NCBI GenBank assembly: GCA_032164245.1
Contig: JAVMKO010000009.1
Location: 81,882,712 to 81,946,711 of the forward strand
DNA length: 64,000 bases
Origin: Sternotherus odoratus
Taxonomy: Eukaryota > Chordata > Testudines > Kinosternidae
Direction of reading: 5' to 3'
In this document: one piece after another, positions 22,001 through 37,000 of the stretch
How the letters are laid out: the number at the start of each line of letters is the position of its first letter
Numbering within the stretch: the first letter of the stretch is position 1
Notes under the pieces: generated by a model
Told to the model about the DNA's origin: nothing
Databases searched by the model: none
The model's input: only the letters and a program-made list of their open reading frames with translations
Program-made: the position numbers and the translations under genes

Positions 22001-25000
22001 ATCATAGGACCCATGGCATGATTCAGCAGTTGCACACTTGAGCCAGTTCCTTACAACAGTGTCCTCCTGAGTCCCACACCAGTTTTAAATGCCCGCACAG
22101 TTGTTCATTCTAGCCATGTCACTTTTCCTGTCCGTGTCTTGCTTTTGAGGGCTAATTAGCTCAGGAGGAAAGACTACTAAGGGTACAGTATAAACTGCCA
22201 GTACCAGGTTTCTCATCTTATAGTCTAGAAGCCCTTCTATATTTCACAATCTCTATTTTTCCCCTTACGATTTTCAGAATCTGTCATGCTTCATGTAAAC
22301 AGTGCAATGTTTTGTTTTGTTGTTGCCATCTACAACCTCCATCATTCAAGTGATGATGAGGGAGGAGAAAGCAGAAAGTCAAAATGTGCGTAATGGTAAA
22401 ACTATATCTCAAAGACTGTACATGTAACATTTCCATCAATCTAGCAAATGCCAAACAACCCCACTTCTCTCACCTGCCTACAGATTAAATATAAACATAC
22501 ATGGGTTTGGCTCTAAAGATCAGTGTGGGAGTTTGATGCAGAAATACTGTTATTTTTAAATAGAGTTTTGTGCCTGTAAATCCTGCAGCAGACTCTAGGC
22601 ACTCAGACCTAGATCCTCAAAGGTATTTGATGCCTAACGTCCATTTATTTCAATGGGAGTGAGGCCTATATATCTTTCAGAGCCTGGGCCTCAAATACTG
22701 CAGTGGGGAGCCCTTTAAATACGTTGTTAGACACCTTAGATTTGACCTAGGGTGATCTGTGACCTCACACTCTGGTTCTGAATTTTCATAGGTCAAAATC
22801 CTGACCAACCTCATTTACATCCATAAAACCCCAGACGCAATGAACGCTTTCACCATCTTAAACTGGAACTTGTTCCTGTGACTCCAGTTGCATGGGTGAA
22901 AATGAGTTCACAATTTGGCTCAAAATGTTCTGCCTGCCTTGTGCAAGACACATGTGAAGTTCAAAATACAAAGTTTGGAGACTCCTAAAAGTCACGGTTG
23001 GATCTGGGGTTCTGGTTTGTCCCATTATACAGAGAGATCATTTGTGAAAGGTCAGTCAGGGTCCTGATTACAAACTCTCCCAAAGTCTAGGTTAGGTTGT
23101 GGAGTAAATAAACACACTAGTCAAGTACTTACATGCCTCCAGTTTTTACATAATAATTTGTCACAACAAATTCACCTTCACGAAATCTGGCATTAAGCTG
23201 CAAGAGAAACAAGTTTCTCATTAACTCAGGTCAATATTTTAATTAGAGATGCTTGTAAATTCAGTTTCAATGTTTTTTAAAAATGGGTAAAAAATTTAGC
23301 AAAAATGTTAGCAAAAATGTCAAAATTCATCATGTTTTTTGACCTACTCTAATTCTAACCCATGAACACTGTTTTCACAAAGAGGTCAGATATAGCTTGA
23401 TCAGTCAATTGTCCTCCTCAAAGGAAACCTGCACAACACTTTCAAAAGATGAATTTAAGCTCCCAGGCTCATAACTTTGCCAGACACTACAAATCATGGA
23501 CTGAACAGAAACACTGGGTTTACGTTTTATTACAATAATCTATGACCCACTAACCCACTCTTTTTTGTCCTATGACTGCAGAAGTGTTAACAGGCCACTC
23601 TACCTTGAATGGTCCCTTACAATATGAAGGGCTTGTCCTCACTGGGGGGCGGGGGGGGGGATCGATGGCAGATATGCAACTTCAGCTACGTGAATCACGT
23701 AGCTGAAGTTTGTGTATCTGCTGCCGACTTACCACTTGTCCCCATGGCGGCAGCAGGCAGCGGCGCGCTCCCCCGTCGACTCCAGCTTGCGCCTCCCGGC
23801 AAGCTGGAGTTCCGGAGTCGACAGGGGAGCCGCGGGCGATCGATTTATTGCATCTTAGCGAGACACGGTAAATTGATCGCCAGAAGATCGATCCCGGAGC
23901 AGCCTCGTGAAGACAAGCCCTTACTTTGCTAAATAATCTCCTCTACCTTCTATTTAGTAGCAATGCCAGGACTACTGTTCCCAGACTTGAAAAAGAGCTC
24001 TATATAGCTCAAAAGCTTGTCCCTCTCACCAACAGAAGTTGGTCCACTTAAAGATATTACCTCTCCCATTGTGTCTCTTTATGAAAAATCTTTCAAAGAA
24101 CATGACTAAGAAACTCCATAACGTTGTTTCTTTTGTTAACTGAACAATTCTCTGTGCTTTGCCCTGGGAGTTCATATTGTTCTTTTAGTTATCTCCTGAT
24201 ACTTATCCACAATTTAATCGGGGGGAATCTACTTACCCAGTTTTTAGCAAGGTTCTTTGCATCATAATAATCAGGAGTTCTCTGAGTTTCATAGAAGAGG
24301 GAAAAGTTCATTGTGATGTCATAGAAGGTAACTGTAGTAATGGAAAATAAGCAGAGCCGTATTTTGAAGCCAGCATAAAAATATGTTGGTATCCCTGTCT
24401 CCTCCCATCTCTGTCTGCCTGTCTATATTCTAGAAGTTCGCGTTTAACACAGTAATGTACTGTATTTGGGTTTGGGGTTTTGGTCTCTCTCTGCTGCTGC
24501 CTGCTTGCATATTTCCAGTTCCAAATGAGGTGTGTGGTCAGTTCTAGGGTGACCAGATGTCCCGATTTCCTAGGTAACAAAGTCCCGGGGCACCTTAAAG
24601 ACTAACTATAAAGTTTTGAAGCATGAGCTTTCGTGGGCTAATACCCACTTCGTCGGATGCAAGCTTGTGGGTATTAGCCCACGAAAGCTCATGCTTCAAA
24701 ACTTTATAGTTAGTCTTTAAGGTGCCACAGGACTTTGTTACCTCTGCTATTCCAGACTAACACAGCTACCTCTCTGATTTCCTAGGGACAGTCTGATTTT
24801 GGAGTCTTTTTCTTATATAGGCTCCTATTACCCCCCACCTTCTGTTCTGATTTTTCACATTTGCTGTCTGGTCACACTAGGTCAGTTCGTACCTCTGGTG
24901 TTCGTAACTCTGAGGTTCTGCTGTATCTCATTCAGCACGCTAAATGCCCCAATAACTATGTGGCTGAAATGAGACAATCACTACACTCTTGAATGAATTC

Positions 25001-28000
25001 ACAGAGGAAAAAATAAGACAAACGCTGTCACCTGTGGGTGAACACTTTTTGCAAAATGACTCATAGACATTAAGACTGGAAGGGATCATCACTATCTACA
25101 CTGAAGGCCACAGAGCCTCACCCCCTACCCATTCCTGTAGTAGACCCCTAACCTCTAGCTGAGTTACTGAAGTCCTCAAATCATGATTTAAAGACTTCAT
25201 GTTACAGAGAATCCACCATTTACATGCAACCTGCAAGTGACCCATGCAGCAGAGGAAGTTGAAACCCCCTCCCCAGAGTCTCCACCAATCTGACCTGGGG
25301 GAAAATTCCTTCCCGACCCCAAATATGGTGATCCGTTGGACTCTGAGCATACGACAAGACCCACCAGCCAGACCCCTGGGAAAGAATTCTCTGCAATAAC
25401 TCAGACATCCCCATCTAGTGTTTGAGCTGTTGATCCTCATCCTCGAAGGAAATGTGCATAACGCCTTCAAAAGACATGCAGTGGAGCTTACATTCAGAAC
25501 TCTGCTAAACACTTAAAATCATGGACAGAATTGATACTAGATTTATGGTTTATGACACCAATCTATAACCAATTTACCTCTCCCACAGTTTCCCCCCCCC
25601 TTTCTCCCCTATGACTGGAGAGATGTTAACAGGCTACTTCACATTGAACGGTCCCTTGAAATATGTGTTAACTACATATGCTAAACAATCTGTTCCACCT
25701 TGAATTTAGCTGTGACTCCCGTGGCCTGGCCAGGTCAGTTGATTCAGGCTCATGGGGTTCAGGCAGCAGGGCTAAAAAGTGCTGTGTAGACACTTGGGCT
25801 CAGACTGGCGCCCAAGATCTGAGACATTCAACCCTGGCAGGATCCCGCGCAGCTCAGGCATCAGCCTGATCCCAAATGTCTACACAACAATTTTTCAGCC
25901 TTGGAGCCCAAGTCCCGTGAGTCCAAGTCAGCCAACCGGGCCAGCCATGGGTTTTTTAATCCCTGTGTAGACATGCTTTCTGAGTACCTTTTCCAGACCT
26001 GACAGAGCTCTGTGTAGTTTGAAAGCTTCTCTCTCTGACCAACAGAAGTTGCTTCAATAAAAGATTATTATCTCACTCAGCTTCTCTCTCTAATAAAAAA
26101 TAATAGTCCTTTTCATTTAGAGTTACATTGTAGGGAAGATACACAATAAGAAAGATAAAAAAGCCCTCACAGAGATAAATTGTTCTGCTTTTGTCACCAT
26201 TGGAAGATATGCAATTTACATTTTCACTTCTATATATTTGATCTTAAAGACACAATCTAACTCTTAGATAGATAGCAGCTGTGAGGCTTTCTGCCTAATT
26301 TGCATCAGGAAGATGCTTAAATTGCTTTTCTAGGAAAAATAGTTAATCTCAACAAATTAGGCATACTATATGTAATCCAAATGTATAGATGTATTTGGTT
26401 GGGATTAACATATAGAGACAACTCCAGCTGCTTTTGTTTAGCCAGGAATGAACTGCAGCTGGAAGCATCACCTGTTAGCATCTAACCACCTGATTCAAAC
26501 AGACAGGTAGCTAGGCAGCTAAGGACTAACAAAGCCAAACAATCATGACTTCCTAATTTGCGCCCACAATGAATCTGCAGGGACAACAATGTGAGAGCCT
26601 GCACAAAGAGAAACTCAGTCAAACAGGTTGTCATTCTTCCATTTATTTTAAGAAAGATATAGTATACTATGGATTAAATGTGATGAGTTGTCTGAGTACC
26701 TAAGAACTATTGGGGTTCTCATCTCATTTCTTTGCTACTGGGGCTGGATCATTAGAAGGGGGGTTTCTCTTCATGGTTTAACGTAAAAACCTAGATGAAA
26801 TGTGGCATTCTGTATAGTCCACTACTCTTTACCCACAGAAAATCATGCAAATGTCTTACCTTTTTTATGTTGTTCTACTGGAGTAGATAGATCAGGTGTA
26901 GATACTAATGTGGAGTCGGAGGGTTTGGATGTGGTTTTGGTATCTGAAGATAAGGTTGTCACTGTTGGTCTGGAAACAGGCAAAATACTAGCAGGTTTAG
27001 TGGTAGATGTAGTTACAATATGTTGTGATGTAGCGTCACCAGGTTTGGAAGTAGAAACAGTCTCCTTAGGTTTGGGTGAAGCCGTGATCTCAGCAGAGAT
27101 CAATGGATGAGTCGTCCCGGGCACAGTAACTGAGGTACTGGGTGTTGGCGTTGTGGAAGAGGATGTGGGTGAAGCCGTGGTCTCAGCAGATATCAATGGA
27201 TGAGTCGTCCCGGGCACAGTAACTGAGGTACTGGGTGTTGGCGTTGTGGAAGTGGATGTGGGTGAAACAGGGGTCTCAGCAGAGATCAGTGGATGAGTCG
27301 TCCCGGGCACAGTAGCTGAGGTACTGGGTGTTGGCGTTGAGGAAGAGGATGTGGGTGAAGCTGTGGTCTCAGCAGAGATCAATGGATGAGTCGTCCCGGG
27401 CACATTAACCGAGGTACTGGGTGTTGGCGTTGTGGAAGAGGATGTGGGTGAAGTCGTGGTCCCAGCAGAGACCAATGGGTGGGTTGTCCCGGGCACAGTA
27501 ACTGAGGTACTGAGTGTTGGGGTTGTGGAAGTGGATGTGGGTGAAACAGGGGTCTCAGCTGAGATCAGTGGCTGAGTCATCCCGGGCACATTAACTGAGG
27601 TACTGGGTGTCGGCGTTGTGAAAGAGGATGTGGGTGAAGTCGTGGTCCCAGCAGAGACCAATGGATGGGTCGTCCCGGCCACAGTAACTGAGGTACTAGG
27701 TGTTTGCGTTGTGGAAGAGGATGTGGGTGAAGCTGTGGTCTCATCAGAAATCAATGGATGAGTCGTTCCGGGCACAGTAACGGAGGTACTGAGTGTTGGT
27801 GTTGTGGAAGTGGATGTGGGTGAAACAGGGGTCTCAGCAGAGATCAGTGGATGAGTCGTCCCGGGCACAGTAACTGAGGTACTAGGTGTTTGCGTTGTGG
27901 AAGAGGATGTGGGTGAAGCCGTGGGCTCAGCAGAGATCAATGGATGAGTCGTCCCGGGCACAGTAACTGAGGTACTGGTTGTTGGTGTTGTGGAAGAGGA

Positions 28001-31000
28001 TGTGGGTGAAGCCGTGGTCTCAGCAGAGATCATTGTATGGGTTGTCCCGGGCACAGTAACTGAGGTACTGGGTATTCGTGTTGAGGAAGAGGATGTGGGT
28101 GAAGTTGTGGTCTCAGCAGAGATCAATGGATGAGTCGTCCCAGGCACAGTAACTGAGGTACTGGGTGTTGGCGTTGTGGAGGAGGATGTGGGTGAAGTCG
28201 TGGTCCCAGCAGAGATCAATGGGTGGGTCGTCCCGGGCACAGTAGCTGAGGTACAGGGTGTTGGCGTTGTGGAAGAGGATGTGGGTGAAGTCGTGGTCTC
28301 ATCAGAAATCAATGGATGAGTCGTCCCGGGCACAGTAACTGAGGTACTGAGTGTTGGTGTTGTGGAAGTGGATGTGGGTGTAACAGGGGTCTCAGCAGAG
28401 ATCAGTGGATGAGTCGTCCCGGGCTCAGTAACTGAGGTACTGGGTGTTGGAGTTGTGGAAGAGGATGTGGGTGAAGCCGTGGTCTCAGCAGAGCTCAATG
28501 GGTTGGTCGTCCCAGGCACAGTAACTGAGGTACTGGGTCTTGGCGTTGTGGAAGAGGATGTGGGTGAATCCGGGGTCTCAGCAGAGATCAGTGGATGAGT
28601 CGTCCCGGGCTCAGTAACTGAGGTACTGGGTGTTGGTGTTGTGGAAGAGGATGTGGGTGAAGCCGTGGTCTCAGCAGAGCTCAATGGGTTGGTCGTCCCG
28701 GGCACAGTAACTGAGGTACTGGGTGTTGGCGTTGTGGAAGAGGATGTGGGTGAAGTCGTGGTCCCAGCAGAGATCAATGGGTGGGTCGTCCCGGGCACAG
28801 TAACTGAGGTACTGGGTGTTGGTGTTCTGGAAGAGGATGTGGGTGAAGCCGTGGTCTCAGCAGAGATCAATGGATCGGTCGTCCCGGGCACAGTAACGGA
28901 GGTAATGGGTGTTGGTGTTGTGGAAGTGGATGTGGGTGAAACAGGGGTCTCAGCAGAGATCAGTGGATGAGTCGTCCCGGGCACAGTAGCTGAAGTACTG
29001 GGTGTTGGCGTTGTGGAAGAGGATGTGGGTGAAGCTGTGGTCTCAGCAGAGATCAATGGATGAGTCGTCCCAGGCACAGTAACTGATGTACTAGGTGTTG
29101 GCTTTGTGGAAGAGGATGTTGGTGAAATCGTGGTCCCAGCAGAGACCAATGGGTGGGTCGTCCCGGGGACAGTAACTGAGGTACTGAATGTTGGTGTGGA
29201 AGTGGATGTGGGTGAAACAGGGGTCTCAGCAGAGATCAGTGGATGAGTCGTCCCGGGCACAGTAGCTGAGGTACTGGGTGTTGGCGTTGAGGAAGAGGAT
29301 GTGGGTGAAGCTGTGGTCTCAGCAGAGATCAATGGATGAGTCATCCCGGGCACATTAACCGAGGTACTGGGTGTTGGCGTTGTGGAAGAGGATGTGGGTG
29401 AAGTCGTGGTCCCAGCAGAGACCAATGGGTGGGTTGTCCCGGGCACAGTAACTGAGGTACTGAGTGTTGGGGTTGTGGAAGTGGATGTGGGTGAAACAGG
29501 GGTCTCAGCTGAGATCAGTGGCTGAGTCATCCCGGGCACATTAACTGAGGTACTGGGTGTTGGCGTTGTGAAAGAGGATGTGGGTGAAGTCGTGGTCCCA
29601 GCAGAGACCAATGGATGGGTCGTCCCGGGCACAGTAACTGAGGTACTAGGTGTTTGCGTTGTGGAAGAGGATGTGGGTGAAGCTGTGGTCTCATCAGAAA
29701 TCAATGGATGAGTCGTTCCGGGCACAGTAACGGTGGTACTGAGTGTTGGTGTTGTGGAAGTGGATGTGGGTGAAACAGGGGTCTCAGCAGAGATCAGTGG
29801 ATGAGTCGTCCCGGGCTCAGTAACTGAGGTACTGGGTGTTGGAGTTGTGGAAGAGGATGTGGGTGAAGCCGTGGTCTCAGCAGAGATCAATGGATGAGTC
29901 GTCCCGGGCACAGTAACTGAGGTACTGGTTGTTGGTGTTGTGGAAGAGGATGTGGGTGAAGCCGTGGTCTCAGCAGAGATCATTGTATGGGTTGTCCCGG
30001 GCACAGTAACTGAGGTACTGGGTATTCGTGTTGTGGAAGAGGATGTGGGTGAAGTTGTGGTCTCAGCAGAGATCAATGGATGAGTCGTCCCAGGCACAGT
30101 AACTGAGGTACTGGGTGTTTGTCTTCTGGAAGAGGATATGGGTGAAGTTGTGGTCTCAGCAGAGATCAATGGATGAGTCGTCCCGGGCACAGTAACTGAG
30201 GTACTGGGTGTTGGCGTTGTGGAAGAGGATGTGGGTGAAGCCGTGGTGTCAGCAGAGATCAATGGATGAGTCGTTCCGGGCACAGTAACTGAGGGACTGG
30301 GTATTGGTGTTGTAGAAGAGGATGTGGGTGAAGTTGTGGTGTCAGCAGAGATCAATGGATGAGTCGTCCCGGGCACAGTAACTGAGGTACTGGGTGTTGG
30401 TGTTGTGGAAGAGGAAGTGGGTGAAGTCGTGGCCTCAGCAGAGATCAATGGATGAGTAATCCCGGGCACACTACCTGAGGGACTGGGTGTTGCCGTTGTG
30501 GAAGAAGATATGGGTGAAGTCGTGGTCTCAGCAGAGATCAATGGATGCGTCATCCCGGGCACATTATGTGTAGTACTGGGCATTAGTGTTGAGGAAGAGG
30601 ATGTGGGTGAAGCCGTGGTCCCAGCAGAGATCAATGGATGAGTCATCCCGGGCACAGTAACTGAGGTACTGGGTTTTGGTGTTGTGGAAGAGGATGTGGG
30701 TAAAGTCGTGGTCTCAGTAGAGATCAATGGATGAATCGTCCCGGGCACAGTAACTGAGGTACTGGGTGTTGGCGTTGTGGAGGAGGATGTGGGTGAAGTC
30801 GTGGTCTCATCAGAAATCAATGGATGAGTCGTCCCGGGCACAGTAACTGAGGTACTGAGTGTTGGTGTTGTGGAAGTGGATGTGGGTGAAACAGGGGTCT
30901 CAGCAGAGATCAGTGGATGAGTCGTCCCGGGCTCAGTAACTGAGGTACTGGGTGTTGGAGTTGTGGAAGAGGATGTGGGTGAAGCCGTGGTCTCAGTAGA

Positions 31001-34000
31001 CATCAATGGATGAGTCGTCCCAGGCACAGTAACTGAGGGACTGGGTGTTGGCGTTGTGGAGGAGGATATGGGTGAATCCGGGGTCTCAGCAGAGATCAAT
31101 GGATGGGTTGTCCCGGGCACAGTAACTGAGGTACTGGGTGTTGGCGTTGTGGAAGAGGATGTGGGTGAAGCCGTGGTCTCAGCAGAGATCAATGGATCGG
31201 TCGTCCCGGGCACAGTAACGGAGGTACTGGGTGTTGGTGTTGTGGAAGTGGATGTGGGTGAAACAGGGGTCTCAGCAGAGATCAGTGGATGAGTTGTCCC
31301 GGGCACAGTAACTGAGGTACTGGGTGTTGGCTTTGTGGAAGAGGATGTTGGTGAAATCGTGGTCCCAGCAGAGACCAATGGGTGGGTCGTCCCGGGGACA
31401 GTAACTGAGGTACTGGGTATTCGTGTTGTGGAAGAGGATGTGGGTGAAGTTGTGGTCTCAGCAGAGATCAATGGATGAGTCGTCCCAGGCACAGTAACTG
31501 AGGTACTGGGTGTTGGCGTTGTGGAAGAGGATGTGGGTGAAGTTGTGGTTCGAGCAGAGATCAATGTGGGAATCGTCCCAGGCACAGTAACTGAGGTACT
31601 GGGTATTCGTGTTGTAGAAGAGGATGTGGGTGAAGTTGTGGTCTCAGCAGAGATCAATGGATGAGTCGTCCCAGGCACAGTAACTGAGGTACTGGGTGTT
31701 GGCGTTGTGGAAGAGGATGTGGGTGAAGTTGTGGTTCGAGCAGAGATCAATGTGGGAATCGTCCCAGGCACAGTAACTGAGGTACTGGGTGTTTGTCTTG
31801 TGGAAGAGGATATGGGTGAAGTTGTGGTCTCAGCAGAGATCAATGGATGAGTCGTCCCGGGCACAGTAACTGAGGTACTGGGTGTTGGTGTTGTGGAAGA
31901 GGAAGTGGGTGAAGTCGTGGCCTCAGCAGAGATCAATGGATGAGTAATCCCGGGCACACTACCTGAGGGACTGGGTGTTGCCGTTGTGGAAGAAGATATG
32001 GGTGAAGTCGTGGTCTCAGCAGAGATCAATGGATGCGTCATCCCGGGCACATTATGTGTAGTACTGGGCATTAGTGTTGAGGAAGAGGATGTGGGTGAAG
32101 CCGTGGTCCCAGCAGAGATCAATGGATGAGTCATCCCGGGCACAGTAACTGAGGTACTGGGTGTTGGTGTTGTGGAAGAGGATGTGGGTAAAGTCGTGGT
32201 CTCAGTAGAGATCAATGGATGAATCGTCCCGGGCACAGTAACTGAGGTACTGGGTGTCGGCGTTGTGGAGGAGGATGTGGGTGAAGTCGTGGTCTCATCA
32301 GAAATCAATGGATGAGTCGTCCCGGGCACAGTAACTGAGGTACTGAGTGTTGGTGTTGTGGAAGTGGATGTGGGTGAAACAGGGGTCTCAGCAGAGATCA
32401 GTGGATGAGTCGTCCCGGGCTCAGTAACTGAGGTACTGGGTGTTGGAGTTGTGGAAGAGGATGTGGGTGAAGCCGTGGTCTCAGTAGAGATCAATGGATG
32501 AGTCGTCCCAGGCACAGTAACTGAGGTACTGGGTGTTGGCGTTGTGGAGGAGGATGTGGGTGAAGTCGTGGTCCCAGCAGAGATCAATGGGTGGGTCGTC
32601 CCGGGCACAGTAGCTGAGGTACAGGGTGTTGGCGTTGTGGAAGAGGATGTGGGTGAAGTCGTGGTCTCATCAGAAATCAATGGATGAGTCGTCCCGGGCA
32701 CAGTAACTGAGGTACTGAGTGTTGGTGTTGTGGAAGTGGATGTGGGTGAAACAGGGGTCTCAGCAGAGATCAGTGGATGAGTCGTCCCGGGCTCAGTAAC
32801 TGAGGTACTGGGTGTTGGAGTTGTGGAAGAGGATGTGGGTGAAGCCGTGGTCTCAGCAGAGCTCAATGGGTTGGTCGTCCCGGGCACAGTAACTGAGGTA
32901 CTGGGACTTGGCGTTGTGGAAGAGGATGTGGGTGAATCCGGGGTCTCAGCAGAGATCAGTGGATGAGTCGTCCCGGGCTCAGTAACTGAGGGACTGGGTG
33001 TTGGCGTTGTGGAAGAGGATGTGGGTGAAGCCGTGGTGTCAGCAGAGATCAATGGATGGGTCGTCCCTGGCACAGTAACTGAGGGACTGGGTCTTGGTGT
33101 GGAAGAGGATGTGGGTGAAGCCATGATCTCAGCAGAGATCAATGGATAGGTCGTCCCGGGCACAGTAACTGAGGTACTGGGTGTTGGCGTTGTGGAAGAG
33201 GATGTGGGTGAATCCGGGGTCTCAGTAGAGATCAATGGATGAGTCGTCCTGGGCACACTAACTGAGGTACTGGGTGTTGGCGTTGTGGAAGAGGATGTGG
33301 GTGAAGTCGTGGTCCCAGCAGAGATCAATGGGGGGGTCGTCCCGGGCACAGTAACTGAGGTACGGGGTGTTGGCGTTGTGGAAGAGGATGTGGGTGAAGT
33401 CGTGGTCCCAGCAGAGATCAATGGGTGGGTCGTCCCGGGCACAGTAACTGAGGTACTGGGTGTTGGCGATGTGGAAGAGGATGTGGGTGAAGCGGTGGTC
33501 TCAGCAGAGATCAATGGATCGGTCGTCCCGGGCACAGTAACGGAGGTACTGGGTGTTGGTGTTGTGGAAGTGGATGAGGGTGAAACAGGGGTCTCAGCAG
33601 AGATCAGTGGATGAGTCGTCCCGGTCACAGTAGCTGAAGTACTGGGTGTTGGCGTTGTGGAAGAGTATGTGGGTGAAGCTGTGGTCTCAGCAGAGATCAA
33701 TGGATGAGTCGTCCCAGGCACAGTAACTGATGTACTAGGTGTTGGCGTTGTGGAAGAGGATGTTGGTGAAATCGTGGTCCCAGCAGAGACCAATGGGTGG
33801 GTCGTCCCGGGGACAGTAACTGAGGTACTGAATGTTGGTGTTGTGGAAGTGGATGTGGGTGAAACAGGGGTCTCAGCAGAGATCAGTGGATGAGTCGTCC
33901 CGGGCACAGTAGCTGAGGTACTGGGTGTTGGCGTTGAGGAAGAGGATGTGGGTGAAGCTGTGGTCTCAGCAGAGATCAATGGATGAGTCGTCCCGGGCAC

Positions 34001-37000
34001 ATTAACCGAGGTACTGGGTGTTGGCGTTGTGGAAGAGGATGTGGGTGAAGTCGTGGTCCCAGCAGAGACAAATGGGTTGGTCGTCCCGGGCACAGTAACT
34101 GAGGTACTGGGTGTTGGCTTTGTGGAAGAGGATGTGGGTGAAGTCGTGGTCCCAGCAGAGATCAATGGGTGGGTCGTCCCGGGCACAGTAACTGAGGTAC
34201 TGGGTGTTGGTGTTCTGGAAGAGGATGTGGGTGAAGCCGTGGTCTCAGCAGAGATCAATGGATCGGTCGTCCCGGGCACAGTAACGGAGGTAATGGGTGT
34301 TGGTGTTGTGGAAGTGGATGTGGGTGAAACAGGGGTCTCAGCAGAGATCAGTGGATGAGTCGTCCCGGGCACAGTAGCTGAAGTACTGGGTGTTGGCGTT
34401 GTGGAAGAGGATGTGGGTGAAGCTGTGGTCTCAGCAGAGATCAATGGATGAGTCGTCCCAGGCACAGTAACTGATGTACTAGGTGTTGGCTTTGTGGAAG
34501 AGGATGTTGGTGAAATCGTGGTCCCAGCAGAGACCAATGGGTGGGTCGTCCCGGGGACAGTAACTGAGGTACTGAATGTTGGTGTGGAAGTGGATGTGGG
34601 TGAAACAGGGGTCTCAGCAGAGATCAGTGGATGAGTCGTCCCGGGCACAGTAGCTGAGGTACTGGGTGTTGGCGTTGAGGAAGAGGATGTGGGTGAAGCT
34701 GTGGTCTCAGCAGAGATCAATGGATGAGTCATCCCGGGCACATTAACCGAGGTACTGGGTGTTGGCGTTGTGGAAGAGGATGTGGGTGAAGTCGTGGTCC
34801 CAGCAGAGACCAATGGGTGGGTTGTCCCGGGCACAGTAACTGAGGTACTGAGTGTTGGGGTTGTGGAAGTGGATGTGGGTGAAACAGGGGTCTCAGCTGA
34901 GATCAGTGGCTGAGTCATCCCGGGCACATTAACTGAGGTACTGGGTGTTGGCGTTGTGAAAGAGGATGTGGGTGAAGTCGTGGTCCCAGCAGAGACCAAT
35001 GGATGGGTCGTCCCGGGCACAGTAACTGAGGTACTAGGTGTTTGCGTTGTGGAAGAGGATGTGGGTGAAGCTGTGGTCTCATCAGAAATCAATGGATGAG
35101 TCGTTCCGGGCACAGTAACGGTGGTACTGAGTGTTGGTGTTGTGGAAGTGGATGTGGGTGAAACAGGGGTCTCAGCAGAGATCAGTGGATGAGTCGTCCC
35201 GGGCTCAGTAACTGAGGTACTGGGTGTTGGAGTTGTGGAAGAGGATGTGGGTGAAGCCGTGGTCTCAGCAGAGATCAATGGATGAGTCGTCCCGGGCACA
35301 GTAACTGAGGTACTGGTTGTTGGTGTTGTGGAAGAGGATGTGGGTGAAGCCGTGGTCTCAGCAGAGATCATTGTATGGGTTGTCCCGGGCACAGTAACTG
35401 AGGTACTGGGTATTCGTGTTGTGGAAGAGGATGCGGGTGAAGTTGTGGTCTCAGCAGAGATCAATGGATGAGTCGTCCCAGGCACAGTAACTGAGGTACT
35501 GGGTGTTGGCGTTGTGGAAGAGGATGTGGGTGAAGTTGTGGTTCGAGCAGAGATCAATGTGGGAATCGTCCCAGGCACAGTAACTGAGGTACTGGGTGTT
35601 TGTCTTGTGGAAGAGGATATGGGTGAAGTTGTGGTCTCAGCAGAGATCAATGGATGAGTCGTCCCGGGCACAGTAACTGAGGTACTGGGTGTTGGTGTTG
35701 TGGAAGAGGAAGTGGGTGAAGTCGTGGCCTCAGCAGAGATCAATGGATGAGTAATCCCGGGCACACTACCTGAGGGACTGGGTGTTGCCGTTGTGGAAGA
35801 AGATATGGGTGAAGTCGTGGTCTCAGCAGAGATCAATGGATGCGTCATCCCGGGCACATTATGTGTAGTACTGGGCATTAGTGTTGAGGAAGAGGATGTG
35901 GGTGAAGCCGTGGTCCCAGCAGAGATCAATGGATGAGTCATCCCGGGCACAGTAACTGAGGTACTGGGTGTTGGTGTTGTGGAAGAGGATGTGGGTAAAG
36001 TCGTGGTCTCAGTAGAGATCAATGGATGAATCGTCCCGGGCACAGTAACTGAGGTACTGGGTGTCGGCGTTGTGGAGGAGGATGTGGGTGAAGTCGTGGT
36101 CTCATCAGAAATCAATGGATGAGTCGTCCCGGGCACAGTAACTGAGGTACTGAGTGTTGGTGTTGTGGAAGTGGATGTGGGTGAAACAGGGGTCTCAGCA
36201 GAGATCAGTGGATGAGTCGTCCCGGGCTCAGTAACTGAGGTACTGGGTGTTGGAGTTGTGGAAGAGGATGTGGGTGAAGCCGTGGTCTCAGTAGAGATCA
36301 ATGGATGAGTCGTCCCAGGCACAGTAACTGAGGTACTGGGTGTTGGCGTTGTGGAGGAGGATGTGGGTGAAGTCGTGGTCCCAGCAGAGATCAATGGGTG
36401 GGTCGTCCCGGGCACAGTAGCTGAGGTACAGGGTGTTGGCGTTGTGGAGGAGGATGTGGGTGAAGTTGTGGTCTCATCAGAAATCAATGGATGAGTCGTC
36501 CCGGGCACAGTAACTGAGGTACTGAGTGTTGGTGTTGTGGAAGTGGATGTGGGTGAAACAGGGGTCTCAGCAGAGATCAGTGGATGAGTCGTCCCGGGCT
36601 CAGTAACTGAGGTACTGGGTGTTGGAGTTGTGGAAGAGGATGTGGGTGAAGCCGTGGTCTCAGCAGAGCTCAATGGGTTGGTCGTCCCGGGCACAGTAAC
36701 TGAGGTACTGGGACTTGGCGTTGTGGAAGAGGATGTGGGTGAATCCGGGGTCTCAGCAGAGATCAGTGGATGAGTCGTCCCGGGCTCAGTAACTGAGGGA
36801 CTGGGTGTTGGCGTTGTGGAAGAGGATGTGGGTGAAGCCGTGGTGTCAGCAGAGATCAATGGATGGGTCGTCCCTGGCACAGTAACTGAGGGACTGGGTC
36901 TTGGTGTGGAAGAGGATGTGGGTGAAGCCATGATCTCAGCAGAGATCAATGGATAGGTCGTCCCGGGCACAGTAACTGAGGTACTGGGTGTTGGCGTTGT

